Positions 25,478-34,664 of a stretch of 51,160 nt of DNA are shown here, one piece after another. A program made the position numbers and the translations under genes. Origin of the DNA: Alphaproteobacteria bacterium UBA1908 (lineage in GTDB: Bacteria; Pseudomonadota; Alphaproteobacteria; Caedimonadales; UBA1908). The notes beneath the pieces are model-generated. The model had not been told where the DNA came from. It did no database searches and saw only the letters and a list, made by a program, of their open reading frames with translations. Location of the stretch: positions 75,078-126,237 of the forward strand of contig DDGG01000022.1 of the NCBI GenBank assembly GCA_002337525.1, written 5' to 3'. The stretch's first letter is position 1. Every line of letters begins with the position of its first letter.

Positions 25478-26294
25478 AATAATTTTAGGAACAGCGAATT
25501 TTACTCAACAATATGGAGTCCTGTCTTCTAAGGTTCTCGATAGAGAAGAAGTTAAAAAAATTCTAGAACAAGCTTTTCAGTCAGGAATCCTTACACTTGA
25601 TACTGCTTTTGGATACGGTGATATGTTTCACAACTTCTTGAGTAATGTTCCTAAGCGCTTCACAATTAACACAAAATTTAGTTTGAAAGACGATTTAAAA
25701 AGTGTATATGAAAACCTAAAAAGCCTTTCTAGGTACAAAATAGATGTACTTATGGTGCATGATCCACAAAATATACAAAAAGTAAAACAAAAGAGTGTGC
25801 GAGATTTTTTTAATCGCTTGAAAGAAGAAAACATTATTCGTCGTGTGGGAATTTCAGTATACGATGAGGATGAAGTAAATCAATTCGCCACCCTGGTTTG
25901 CAAGCCGGATGTTATTCAGATACCGCTGAATCCCTTAAATCAAATTTTTAATCATAGGAAATTTAAACAATATGTGTATGAAAATAACATTGAGATTCAG
26001 GCACGATCTTTGTTTTTGCAAGGGGTTCTTCTGAGTAGTGAGCTTCCTGGTGCATTGTCTCCTTTGAAAGAAACTATTGAAACATTAAGAAAAAATCTTG
26101 GCTCTTACCCGTCTGTTTTAAGCGGTTTGTGTGCATGGGCTTGTCAAAACGAATGGGTCAACAAATGGGTTCTAGGGGTATCGAGTACTTCTGATTTAGA
26201 TGAAATCTGTAGATCTGCTTCTGGAGAGCTTAAGGGTACTGTTCTTGACCTTCATGCCTCTAATCATCCTTTGGTAGACCCGAGGAACTGGTGA
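25467..26294 (+). CDS. Aldo/keto reductase embedded in the nonulosonate module
   Basis: A 275-residue NAD(P)H-dependent oxidoreductase of the aldo/keto reductase fold. The catalytic tetrad is recognisable: D45, Y50 (LDTAFGYGD), K70 (NTKF) and H98 (VLMVHDP). It is not part of the standard five-enzyme pseudaminate route, yet overlaps pseC by 11 bases, so it is probably dedicated to the same sugar. It may reduce or oxidise a side-chain carbon before transamination by the next gene product; this is inference. Confidence 0.8.
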   Translation: MLNRIILGTANFTQQYGVLSSKVLDREEVKKILEQAFQSGILTLDTAFGYGDMFHNFLSNVPKRFTINTKFSLKDDLKSVYENLKSLSRYKIDVLMVHDPQNIQKVKQKSVRDFFNRLKEENIIRRVGISVYDEDEVNQFATLVCKPDVIQIPLNPLNQIFNHRKFKQYVYENNIEIQARSLFLQGVLLSSELPGALSPLKETIETLRKNLGSYPSVLSGLCAWACQNEWVNKWVLGVSSTSDLDEICRSASGELKGTVLDLHASNHPLVDPRNW

Positions 26295-26297
26295 CTT

Positions 26298-27590
26298 ATG
26301 TTTGAGAAATTTAAAAAATCACAAGAATATTTGAAAAAAGCGTATACTTTTATCCCATCTGCAACGCAAACTTTTTCAAAAGGACCAAGCCAGTGGCCTA
26401 CAGGAGCTTCGCCTAACTTTATTGAGAAAGGCCTGGGAGCATGGGTATGGGATGTGGATGGAAATAAGTATCTTGACCATTTAATGGCTTTGGGGGCTGT
26501 GATTCTTGGTTATGGTAACGAGCAAGTTAATCGGGAAATAAAAAAATATATTGATTCTGGTGTGATTTTTAGTCAGATGCACCCTCTTGAAATAGAATTG
26601 TCGGAAAAGTTAGTCCATTTAATTCCGTCAGCTGAAATGGTGAAGTTATTCAAAAATGGGAGTGATGCTACAACCGCTGCAATTCGGGCTGCTAGAGCTT
26701 TTACAGGCAGAGACCATATTATTTTCTGTGGCTACCATGGTTGGCATGACTGGTATGTGGCTACGACATCGAGATCATTTGGGATCCCTGACTTTAACAA
26801 AGAGCTATCCCATCAATTCCAATATAATAATATTGATTCCTTAAGATCTTTAATTCAGTCATTTCCAAACAAAATCTCTGCCGTTATCATGGAACCTGTT
26901 GGGGTTGAGAAACCTGAAGAAGGGTTTTTGGAAGAGGTCCGCGAGATTTGTACAAAAGAAGGTATTATCCTTATCTTTGACGAAATTGTAACAGGGTTTC
27001 GCTTTCACATGGGTGGATATCAATCTATATGTGGCGTAATTCCTGATATGTCATGCTTTGGAAAAGCTATGGGAAATGGTATGCCTATTTCGGCTCTGGT
27101 AGGCCGCAGGGAGATCATGAAACTATTTGAAACACACCTTTTTGTTTCTGGTACCTTTGGTGGTGAAGTTGCTTCCATTGCTGCTTGCTGTAAAACCATT
27201 GATGTTTTGCAGGATGAAAATGGCCTTGCAAAAATAAAGTTCTATTCTGATAGGCTTTGTCAAGGTATTCGAGAGCTTATAAAAGCTTATCGTCTGGAAT
27301 CATATATGGATGTTAAGGGGTATAGTAGTCGATCTATTTTAACATTTTTGCCTCAAAGAAGCTTGTCTGTAGAGGAAATGAAGACATATTTTATGCAAGA
27401 GTGTATTAAAGAGAATTTGTTATACTTTTGCTCACATGTGCCTTGTGTCTCGCACAGTGAGAATGAGCTGACTTTTTCTCTAAAGGCTCTTGATATGGCA
27501 ATGTCAAGATTTTCACAGTCCATAAAGTCTGGAGACCTTCTAGATAAAATAGAATCAAAGGTAATAGAACCCATATTTAGGAAAGCATAA
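26298..27590 (+). CDS. Class III PLP aminotransferase/aminomutase (HemL-like) of the sugar locus
   Basis: A 430-residue PLP enzyme of the glutamate-1-semialdehyde aminomutase-like group. FDEIVTGFR (from 227) and the PLP lysine K256 in CFGKAMGNGMP are clear, as are NGSDATTAAIRAARAFTGR and GYHGWHDWY. It is unlikely to be the tetrapyrrole enzyme, because it sits between an aldo/keto reductase and pseG in a tightly packed sugar operon. Class III aminotransferases act on nonulosonate or sugar substrates in some surface-glycan loci. The probable role is adding an extra amino group to the sugar. Confidence 0.8.
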   Translation: MFEKFKKSQEYLKKAYTFIPSATQTFSKGPSQWPTGASPNFIEKGLGAWVWDVDGNKYLDHLMALGAVILGYGNEQVNREIKKYIDSGVIFSQMHPLEIELSEKLVHLIPSAEMVKLFKNGSDATTAAIRAARAFTGRDHIIFCGYHGWHDWYVATTSRSFGIPDFNKELSHQFQYNNIDSLRSLIQSFPNKISAVIMEPVGVEKPEEGFLEEVREICTKEGIILIFDEIVTGFRFHMGGYQSICGVIPDMSCFGKAMGNGMPISALVGRREIMKLFETHLFVSGTFGGEVASIAACCKTIDVLQDENGLAKIKFYSDRLCQGIRELIKAYRLESYMDVKGYSSRSILTFLPQRSLSVEEMKTYFMQECIKENLLYFCSHVPCVSHSENELTFSLKALDMAMSRFSQSIKSGDLLDKIESKVIEPIFRKA

Positions 27591-28615
27591 TGGATAGTAA
27601 GTATAACATTATTATTCGTTGTGATATTGGGCAGAATGCGGGTATGGGGCATTATGTTCGATGTAATTTAATAAAAAAAGCTTTTGAAAGGCGAGGTGTC
27701 AGTACTTCTTTTGTAGTCAGATTACAAGGGCATGTGCCAGATAGAGTTTCATTGTGTCATGATCAAACCATAACTTGTAATTTTTCAGAAGAACTGGAGG
27801 AATATCAAGATGAAAATATGGTTTTTGTGCTTGATCTTCTTAATAAAGAGAATTCATCTCACAAAGATCTGGCACTATACATAAGAGAACTGTCGTCAAA
27901 GACTAAAAGTAAACTTTTTTTAATTGAAGGACTTGGCTCTGATTCGTGTCCAGAGTATTTATACCCGTATATTGATGGTTTATTTACGCCCTATCTGCAA
28001 TTCCAGGAAGCAAAAACAAAAAATCATGTGGGTGGTTTGGAGTATGTTCTCATCGATATTGATAAAATTCTTCAAGAAAAACAGATTATTCCTAAGGCAA
28101 AGCATGTCCTTATTACCTTTGGTGGTTCTGATATATGGAAGCAAAATCAACAGCTTTTATCACATCTATCTAATGAGTCTATAGAGTGCTCATATAAAGT
28201 GGTGGTAGGTCCATTAGTTGGTTCTAAAGATAAACAACTCCTTGAGTCATATTGTCAGTATTTAGATTTAGACATAGTCCATAATCCAAGTCACATAAAA
28301 GACCTTTTTGATTGGGCAGATATTGTGATCACTAACACAGGTCAAACACGTTATGAACTAGCCGCAAGTGGTATTCCTTTTATCATTATTCCATTTGATG
28401 AAAGTGGGTATGATAATAGTCTTATCTTTAGGGATCTAGGAATTGCTTACTTACTTTCGCCCAATAGTATTGGCGATGATTTTAGAACAGAATTCAAGAA
28501 CCTGTTAGAAGATCAAGAGGCACGATTTAAGATGAGTGAAAAAGGTAGGGAATTTTGTTTTAATTTAAAGGGTGCCGATAATATTGTCAGTAAAATTTTT
28601 GAGGTGATTAATTAA
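27590..28615 (+). CDS. pseG: UDP-2,4-diacetamido-2,4,6-trideoxy-beta-L-altropyranose hydrolase PseG
   Basis: Removes UDP from the diacetamido sugar before condensation. The N-terminal RCDIGQNAGMGHYVRC (residues 10-25) is the PseG signature, including the histidine proposed as catalytic base (H21). The GT28-like C-terminal part has ITNTGQTRYELAASGIPFIIIP. The length of 341 residues is normal; the fused acetyltransferase found in some PseG proteins is absent. It overlaps the previous stop by one base. Confidence 0.88.
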   Translation: MDSKYNIIIRCDIGQNAGMGHYVRCNLIKKAFERRGVSTSFVVRLQGHVPDRVSLCHDQTITCNFSEELEEYQDENMVFVLDLLNKENSSHKDLALYIRELSSKTKSKLFLIEGLGSDSCPEYLYPYIDGLFTPYLQFQEAKTKNHVGGLEYVLIDIDKILQEKQIIPKAKHVLITFGGSDIWKQNQQLLSHLSNESIECSYKVVVGPLVGSKDKQLLESYCQYLDLDIVHNPSHIKDLFDWADIVITNTGQTRYELAASGIPFIIIPFDESGYDNSLIFRDLGIAYLLSPNSIGDDFRTEFKNLLEDQEARFKMSEKGREFCFNLKGADNIVSKIFEVIN

Positions 28616-28616
28616 G

Positions 28617-29672
28617 ATGAAGCATATTAAAATTGATGGAACCTCTATAGGCGAAGGATATTCACCGTACATTGTTGCAGAGCTTTCGGGTAATCATAAT
28701 GGCGATATTAATCGTGCAAAGAAAATTATCGAGCTTTCTAAAAGAAGTGGCGCCAATGCCGTTAAATTGCAAACTTTTAAACCTGACTCAATAACTTTAC
28801 CTTCTAATCGAAAGGAATTTTTAATTAATCAGGGTATTTGGGCGGGTCAAACACTTTATGAATTATATACAAAAACATGTCTGCCCTATGAGTGGCATGA
28901 AGAGCTCTTTGCCTTTGCTAAAAATCTTGGTATCACGCTTTTTAGTTCACCATTTTCAGAGAAAGATGTTGAATTTTTAGAGACATTTGATGTTCCTGCC
29001 TATAAGGTTGCCTCGAATGAACTTACTCATTTACCGTTAGTGGCGGAGATTATAAAAACGGGTAAACCTATTATTCTTTCAACAGGAACAGCCAGCTTGG
29101 AAGAAATTGCATTAGTGGTTAACTTTTTGGAGAAGAATGGATGCGAAAACTATATACTGTTGCATTGTATCAGTGCTTATCCCGCACCACTGACAGAATC
29201 TTGCATAGCAAATGTTCAGGCTATAAAAAAACACTTTAAATGTTTAGTTGGACTTTCTGACCACAGTTTGGGAATAGTCGCTCCTATTGTTGCAGTATCC
29301 TTGGGGGCTTGTTTTATTGAGAAGCATGTAACATTAAAGCGCAATGATGGTGGAAGCGACAGTAGCTTTTCTTTAGAGCCAGATGAGTTGGAACAACTAT
29401 GCATATCAACAAAATCTGCATATCAAAGTATAGGAGAGCCATCTTTTGGTTATAAAGAGTGTGAGAAAAAATCCCCTATCTTTAAAAGATACTATTATGC
29501 AAAATGCGATATTCAGTCTGGGGAAACGCTTAATATGGATAATATTATAGCTGTTCGCTCGCCAGAAGGGATTCCATCTCGTGACTATAAAACAGTTATG
29601 GGGGCTATAGCTCGTAACACCATTCAAAAACATACACCAATAGTTTATGAGGATTTAACCTTCAATGAGTAA
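28617..29672 (+). CDS. pseI: Pseudaminic acid synthase PseI
   Basis: Condenses phosphoenolpyruvate with the 6-deoxy-diacetamido-altrose to form the nine-carbon acid. The NeuB-family barrel has VAELSGNHNGDINRAKKII, AVKLQTFKPDSITL, LFSSPFSEKDVEFLE, YKVASNELTHLPL and ILSTGTAS. A C-terminal SAF/antifreeze-like domain follows (KCDIQSGETLNMDNI, VRSPEGIPSRDYKTVMG). The ELSGNHN wording matches PseI better than NeuB. The length of 351 residues is normal. It overlaps the next gene by 8 bases. Confidence 0.93.
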   Translation: MKHIKIDGTSIGEGYSPYIVAELSGNHNGDINRAKKIIELSKRSGANAVKLQTFKPDSITLPSNRKEFLINQGIWAGQTLYELYTKTCLPYEWHEELFAFAKNLGITLFSSPFSEKDVEFLETFDVPAYKVASNELTHLPLVAEIIKTGKPIILSTGTASLEEIALVVNFLEKNGCENYILLHCISAYPAPLTESCIANVQAIKKHFKCLVGLSDHSLGIVAPIVAVSLGACFIEKHVTLKRNDGGSDSSFSLEPDELEQLCISTKSAYQSIGEPSFGYKECEKKSPIFKRYYYAKCDIQSGETLNMDNIIAVRSPEGIPSRDYKTVMGAIARNTIQKHTPIVYEDLTFNE

Positions 29673-30348
29673 AAAACTTCTTATTTTTGGAACAGGTGAA
29701 ATTGGTAGACTCGCTCACTTTTACTTTGATCGTGATAGTCTATGGGATGTTGCTGGTTTTGTGTGTGATGATGAATATTTTGATAAAAAAGAGCTCTTAG
29801 GCCTTCCTTGTGTCCCTTTATCTAAACTCAGTCATTTTTCATCAAAAAAATTTGCTGTGCATATAGCTCTTTCTTATAAAAATCTTAACAGAAATAGAAA
29901 AGAGAAATTTTTGTACATCAAAGAAATGGGTTATGAGACACCTTCGTATATTTCATCGAAATCGAGTATTTGGAGTCATGATATAGGTGATAACTGTTTT
30001 ATATTAGAAGATCAGACCATTCAACCTGATGTAAAAATAGGTAACAACGTCGTACTATGGTCTGGCAATCATATTGGCCATGGCACGCATATTGCGGATC
30101 ATGTATATATCGCCTCGCATGCGGTTGTTTCAGGGCATTGCTCTATAGGAGAACGAACCTTTATAGGGGTAAATGCCGCAATAAAAGACTTTACGAATAT
30201 TGGGGAAGCGTGTTTTGTCGGTATGGGGGTTAATATCACGAAAGATTGTAAAAATGGAGATGTTATCTTACCCGAAAAAACAACAATCATAGACAATGAA
30301 ACTCCTTTAGCTACCAAGATTAAAAAGAAATATTTCGGAGATTTTTAA
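29665..30348 (+). CDS. NeuD/PglD-type sugar acyltransferase with hexapeptide repeats
   Basis: A 227-residue protein: an N-terminal Rossmann-like part (LLIFGTGEIGRLAHFYF) and a C-terminal left-handed beta-helix of hexapeptide repeats (IGNNVVLWSGNHIGHGTHIADHV, SIGERTFIGVNAAI). This is the PglD/NeuD architecture for acetyl-CoA-dependent N- or O-acetylation of sugars. No GNAT-type PseH is recognisable in the locus, so this enzyme may supply the missing 4-N-acetylation; it could instead O-acetylate the finished sugar. Confidence 0.82.
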   Translation: MSKKLLIFGTGEIGRLAHFYFDRDSLWDVAGFVCDDEYFDKKELLGLPCVPLSKLSHFSSKKFAVHIALSYKNLNRNRKEKFLYIKEMGYETPSYISSKSSIWSHDIGDNCFILEDQTIQPDVKIGNNVVLWSGNHIGHGTHIADHVYIASHAVVSGHCSIGERTFIGVNAAIKDFTNIGEACFVGMGVNITKDCKNGDVILPEKTTIIDNETPLATKIKKKYFGDF

Positions 30349-31271
30349 TGCGTGGCATTATGTGGAAAAAACTTGGCTGTATTTTTACACCCAAAGGAGA
30401 AACAGCATGGATGGTATCTCATGCTATGTTGCCTACATTGCAAAGATGTAGTGACGAGAACATTAAGATATATTTTGGAAGTAGAAATGAGAGGAATCAG
30501 TCTCACATTGGCGTTTTCTACTTCAACTTGGAATCGCAGAAGATAGAAAAAGTATCAACAAATTTGCTGCTTTCTCCTGGGGCACTTGGAACCTTTGATG
30601 ATAATGGCGTTCTTCCATCTTGCATTCTGAAAACAGATGCAGGAGAATTTATGTATTACATAGGTTTTAAGCCTGGCGGCACAACAAGAATGGACCTTTT
30701 TGGAGGTCTCGGAAAGTTTGTTGGTGAAAACCAATTAGAAAGAGTGTCTCAAGCTCCAATATTAGAGAGAAATGCGGTTAATCCATATATTAACACGGCA
30801 CCATTTGTGATTAAAAATTATGATAGTAATAATGAGTATAAATATTTCATGTATTATGTTGCGGGGTGTGGTTGGCTCCATAAAGATTTACCAAAGTACA
30901 ATATTCAAGTAGCTTTTTCTCATGACGGCTTTAACTGGATTCGTGAAGGAAAAGTATGCATTGATTTTCAAGATGAAACTGAAGTGGCTCTTGCAAGGCC
31001 ATGGGTGATTTTCATGAATAATAAATACCACATGTGGTTTTCTTATAAGGGAGACGCGTATAGAATTGGTTATGCTATTTCGGATGATGGTATTACATGG
31101 AACAGAAAAGATCATTTAGGGGGGGTGACATCATCTGGTGACGGGGCAGATTTTGATTCAGACATGGTGTGTTATGGGGCCGTTATCCAACATAAAAATA
31201 AATTGCTTATGTTTTACAATGGGAATGATTACGGTCGTTCGGGTATAGGCTTGGCGGTTGCTGATGTCTGA
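30348..31271 (+). CDS. Beta-propeller glycosidase-like protein (GH43/GH32-like fold)
   Basis: A 307-residue cytoplasmic-looking protein (no signal peptide) with repeated beta-strand phrases of five-bladed glycosidase propellers: FMYYIGFKPGG, IQVAFSHDGFNWIREGKV, ALARPWVIFMNNKYHMWFSYKG, IGYAISDDGITWNRKDH and LMFYNGNDYGRSGIGLA. Similar proteins occur in nonulosonate loci without a proven role. It may be a sugar transferase or binding protein rather than a hydrolase. The TAATG overlap with the preceding gene shows tight coupling. A later start, ATG 30360, is possible. Confidence 0.7.
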   Translation: MRGIMWKKLGCIFTPKGETAWMVSHAMLPTLQRCSDENIKIYFGSRNERNQSHIGVFYFNLESQKIEKVSTNLLLSPGALGTFDDNGVLPSCILKTDAGEFMYYIGFKPGGTTRMDLFGGLGKFVGENQLERVSQAPILERNAVNPYINTAPFVIKNYDSNNEYKYFMYYVAGCGWLHKDLPKYNIQVAFSHDGFNWIREGKVCIDFQDETEVALARPWVIFMNNKYHMWFSYKGDAYRIGYAISDDGITWNRKDHLGGVTSSGDGADFDSDMVCYGAVIQHKNKLLMFYNGNDYGRSGIGLAVADV

Positions 31272-31971
31272 TACTATTGCAATCATGCAGCCTACTTATA
31301 TCCCATGGCTTGGATACTTGGCAATGATCAATAGAGTAACCCATTTTGTGTTTCTAGATAATGTGCAATTTGATAAAAGAAGCTGGCAACAGCGTAATCG
31401 TATTAAAAACGCGCAGGGCGAATTATGGTTGACTATACCAGTTTTTTCCAAGAAAAAATTCCATCAAAAAATTAGCGAGGTTACCTGTCAAGATCTTTCT
31501 GAAACAATAAAAAAACATCTATCCACCATTAAACATAGCTATAAAAAAGCAAAAGAATACAATTCGTTCTATCCTTTTCTTGAAAAAACTATATTCGAGG
31601 CAGGATCTATAGCTAATGAGAAAATCTCTGAATTTAATATTTATATTATAGAAAAACTGTGTGCATACGCAGGTATAAAAAACAAATTTTATCTGGCAAG
31701 TCAGCTGGAATGCTCTGGAACAAAAGATGATTTATTATCAAATATTTGCACTTATTTTGGTGCAAAGCAATATATTTCACCTCCTGGATCAATGAGCTAT
31801 TTGGAAAACTCTTATTATTTTAAAAATATTGATATTGTTTATCACTATTACAACGAACCAGAATATGAACAACTGTATGGAAATCATATAAAAAACTTAT
31901 CCTGCTTAGACGCTTTTTTTTCTATACCTCAAGAAAAATTAAAAAACTTTATAATGGAAGGGGTAGCATGA
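31264..31971 (+). CDS. WbqC-family protein
   Basis: A 235-residue protein that opens with AIMQPTYIPWLGYLAMINRVTHFVFLDNVQFDKRSWQQRNRIK, the diagnostic beginning of the WbqC family. The biochemical role of the family is not settled; members are common in O-antigen and glycan loci and often lie next to nonulosonate genes. The ATG at 31264 (8-base overlap with the upstream gene) is preferred over TTG 31258. It overlaps pseF in an ATGA junction. Confidence 0.85.
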   Translation: MSDTIAIMQPTYIPWLGYLAMINRVTHFVFLDNVQFDKRSWQQRNRIKNAQGELWLTIPVFSKKKFHQKISEVTCQDLSETIKKHLSTIKHSYKKAKEYNSFYPFLEKTIFEAGSIANEKISEFNIYIIEKLCAYAGIKNKFYLASQLECSGTKDDLLSNICTYFGAKQYISPPGSMSYLENSYYFKNIDIVYHYYNEPEYEQLYGNHIKNLSCLDAFFSIPQEKLKNFIMEGVA

Positions 31972-32666
31972 GGACTATAGCTATTATACCTGCGCGTGGT
32001 GGATCCAAAAGAATTCCTCGTAAAAACATAAAACTCTTAAGGGGTAAGCCTATTATTGAATATAGCCTGCACACTTGTAGAGAGTCAGGTATTTTTGATA
32101 AAATTCATGTATCAACCGAAGATTTGGAAATTGCAGATATCTGTGAAGCTCTTGGCTTTAAGCCTGACTTTTTCAGGAGCACTGAAATGGCTGGTGACAC
32201 AGCTACTATTCAGGATGTTCTGCAAGAAGTGATGAATAAGTTTGATGAAATCGGAGAATGTTACGACATTGTTTGTCTATTGAGTGCAACAGCGCCTTTA
32301 ATTAGCTCTGCTGACCTAAAAGAAGCATGGAATATTTTTAATCATTCGGATAAATCATTACCTTTGCTCGCGGTTTCAAAGTACCAAGCCCCTATAGAGT
32401 GGGCGCTACAAATGTCTAACGATAAAACATCTGTATATCCTGTTAATCCTGACTTTTTCGTGAAAAGTTCTCATGGTTTTAAGACAGCTTATTACGATAC
32501 GGGAACCTTTGCCTTTTTCACGAGAAACCAAATTTTATCGGAAGCCAAGCGTCTTCATTATATCCCTTACGTTATCGATAACTTAAAAGGGATAGATGTG
32601 GATACAATGGATGATTGGTTATACCTTGAGCAAGCATATAGCATCCAACAGAACAGGAATAAATAA
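31968..32666 (+). CDS. pseF: Pseudaminate cytidylyltransferase PseF
   Basis: Activates the nonulosonic acid as its CMP derivative using CTP. The N-terminal IPARGGSKRIPRKNIKLLRGKPIIEYSL is the CMP-sugar synthetase nucleotide loop, and KIHVSTEDLEIADIC and VDTMDDWLYLEQAY near the end are typical. The length of 232 residues fits PseF; NeuA proteins are generally similar, and the assignment to Pse rests on the neighbouring pseB, C, G and I. It closes the nonulosonate module. Confidence 0.9.
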   Translation: MRTIAIIPARGGSKRIPRKNIKLLRGKPIIEYSLHTCRESGIFDKIHVSTEDLEIADICEALGFKPDFFRSTEMAGDTATIQDVLQEVMNKFDEIGECYDIVCLLSATAPLISSADLKEAWNIFNHSDKSLPLLAVSKYQAPIEWALQMSNDKTSVYPVNPDFFVKSSHGFKTAYYDTGTFAFFTRNQILSEAKRLHYIPYVIDNLKGIDVDTMDDWLYLEQAYSIQQNRNK

Positions 32667-32668
32667 GA

Positions 32669-33862
32669 ATGAACTTTTTTGATGTTGTTGTAATTGGTTC
32701 AAGTCCAGCAGCCTTACTTGAAGCAGCCTATTGGCAATCAAGAGGAAAAAATACTTGTATTATTGAAAGAGGTCGTATTGGTGGAAACTGGAAATTTTGT
32801 TCAATGTTTGGTTATGAAAATATTGAGATTGGGCCTCACATTTTTTTTGGTCATAAAAATGGATTTAAATTTCTGGAAAAATTAGGAATGAAAATTTATA
32901 AATCGTCTATTTTGAATTTTGACGTTCATGAAAAAAAAGTTTATAAGAATCTCTACCTTTTGCGACATTTTTTCTTTTCTAATTTTAAGAATTTAAGTTT
33001 TTCAAGTTCTAAAATAATTGAATTATTTAATATTCTTAAAAATGAATTTAAAGATTTCATTATAAATCGCGTAGGTTATCTTGAAGGTGGATGTCATGAG
33101 TTGCTAAGCTCTATTTTGGGACTGAAGATATTTGAAAAAATAACATTCTTCCATGATTCATGTACAAAAATAAGATTTGAGGATGATAGAATATTTCTAA
33201 CGCTTGGAAATGGCGTTATTGAGTGTAGAAAAGTTATTACAACTCAATCCAGTGATATTGATTATCTAGATATCTGTTTTAATCAGCGTTATATATCCGA
33301 GGCAAAAATATCAATAAATAAACTAAATTCTGCTCAAGTGACGATTATCGCAAAAAATATAAACAAAAAAATTAATTTCACCAAAGTTCAGCTTAGCAGT
33401 CAGTGCAAAGCAGGAACTACGAATCTTACTAATAACAAGAAGAAAATTAAATATATATCAGACATAACTCATATTATTAAAAATCAAAATAGGATGTGCG
33501 ATTTTAGCTCTGATATACAGGTGCTTTCTTTAGCTGTTGATGCTGACTCATACGATTTACGCTCCTCTAACCCAAATATTTCTAAATTATTTGGTGATCT
33601 GAAAAATATGAAAATTATTGATGATAATTCTGAGTTTATTGATTTTAACGTCTTTATCGTAGAAGCAAAAGTTGTTACACCAGAAAGTGTCAAGAATGTT
33701 AACAGTTTTTTTGGGGGCAAGATAACTTGTTTGTTAACGGATTCTTTGATTGATGCTATTGCAGATAAATATCATGAGTATAACCAAACAATAGATATAC
33801 AGAAAAAGGCAATAAATAAAAATGATAGTTCAAATGAAAAATTAGAGTTATATAGTGGATAG
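32669..33862 (+). CDS. FAD/NAD(P)-binding protein, possibly flavin-dependent sugar oxidoreductase
   Basis: A 397-residue protein starting with a dinucleotide-binding beta-alpha-beta unit (FDVVVIGSSPAALLEAAYW, then TCIIERGRIGGNWKF). The glycine pattern is GxSxAA rather than GxGxxG. The IGGNWKFCSMFGY phrase resembles flavin-dependent amine oxidase or UDP-galactopyranose-mutase-like proteins, but the remainder is not recognisable. Codon usage is strikingly AT-rich: 33001-33060 holds 8/60 G+C, against 30/60 in a comparable line of eno. This suggests separate acquisition. It lies 2 bases after pseF. Confidence 0.6.
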   Translation: MNFFDVVVIGSSPAALLEAAYWQSRGKNTCIIERGRIGGNWKFCSMFGYENIEIGPHIFFGHKNGFKFLEKLGMKIYKSSILNFDVHEKKVYKNLYLLRHFFFSNFKNLSFSSSKIIELFNILKNEFKDFIINRVGYLEGGCHELLSSILGLKIFEKITFFHDSCTKIRFEDDRIFLTLGNGVIECRKVITTQSSDIDYLDICFNQRYISEAKISINKLNSAQVTIIAKNINKKINFTKVQLSSQCKAGTTNLTNNKKKIKYISDITHIIKNQNRMCDFSSDIQVLSLAVDADSYDLRSSNPNISKLFGDLKNMKIIDDNSEFIDFNVFIVEAKVVTPESVKNVNSFFGGKITCLLTDSLIDAIADKYHEYNQTIDIQKKAINKNDSSNEKLELYSG

Positions 33863-33865
33863 GTT

Positions 33866-34579
33866 ATGACGAGCATATCAAAAAGTAAAAATTTTTATGA
33901 ACAATCTTATTGTGATAAGGGAATAACAGCACAGCGCAAATATCCAAATGAAGAATTGTGTCGTTTTATAGGCAGGAGGTTTGGAGATTTATCTCATCTA
34001 CAAAAACAAGAGCTTAAAGCAGTCGAAATGGGTTGTGGAAGTGGTGCGAATCTATGGATGCTGGCCCATGAAGGTTTTGATACGTATGGGGTTGATTTTT
34101 CAGGAGAAGCTTTATCTTTATGTAAGAAAACGTTAGAAAGTTATGGGGTAGGAGCCAAGCTTTTCAGAACTGATATGAAGCAGACAAGCTTTGATCATAA
34201 CTATTTTTCTATTTGTGTTGATGTCTTTTCCTCAAATTGTCTGGATACGAACCAAGGTGAGCAGTTTATATCAGAAGTATATAGAATTTTAAAGCGTGGT
34301 GGAACATTCTTTAGTTATTTTCCATCAAAATGCTCTGATGCCTTCCAAGAACATCTCCCGTCAAAACTCATTGATCAAAATACTTTAAACGGTATATATA
34401 GAAAGAGCTCTCCTTTTTACTGTCAGCCTTACAGTTTTCGTTTTCTCTATCCGGAGGAGTATATAAGTTTGCTTGAAAAATCAGGCTTTAATGTAACGTA
34501 TAGCGAGTTAATAAGTAGAACTTATAGATCTAGAGAAGAGACTTTTTCATGGTGCGTGATTGAGTGTCAAAAGAAATAA
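33866..34579 (+). CDS. SAM-dependent methyltransferase (class I)
   Basis: A 237-residue class I methyltransferase with motif I VEMGCGSGAN (53-62) and an acidic residue ending the next strand (YGVDFS). The post-I block YFSICVDVFSSNCLD and late motif LKRGGTFFSYFPSKC follow. The substrate is unknown; sugar O- or N-methylation is a reasonable guess from context. It is separated from the next gene by 85 bases, the largest gap in this part of the locus. Confidence 0.82.
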   Translation: MTSISKSKNFYEQSYCDKGITAQRKYPNEELCRFIGRRFGDLSHLQKQELKAVEMGCGSGANLWMLAHEGFDTYGVDFSGEALSLCKKTLESYGVGAKLFRTDMKQTSFDHNYFSICVDVFSSNCLDTNQGEQFISEVYRILKRGGTFFSYFPSKCSDAFQEHLPSKLIDQNTLNGIYRKSSPFYCQPYSFRFLYPEEYISLLEKSGFNVTYSELISRTYRSREETFSWCVIECQKK

Positions 34580-34664
34580 TCAGAAGTTGGCTTTCCCCCT
34601 CTCTTTGTTATCAAGAAGTTTAATATTCTTGTATTTTTAATATTATTTAATAAAGGTATGCGAT

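Noticed and set aside
26298..27590. Annotation as HemL (tetrapyrrole synthesis).
   Set aside because: Fold and motifs match the wider class III group, but the embedded position between sugar enzymes argues for a glycan role.
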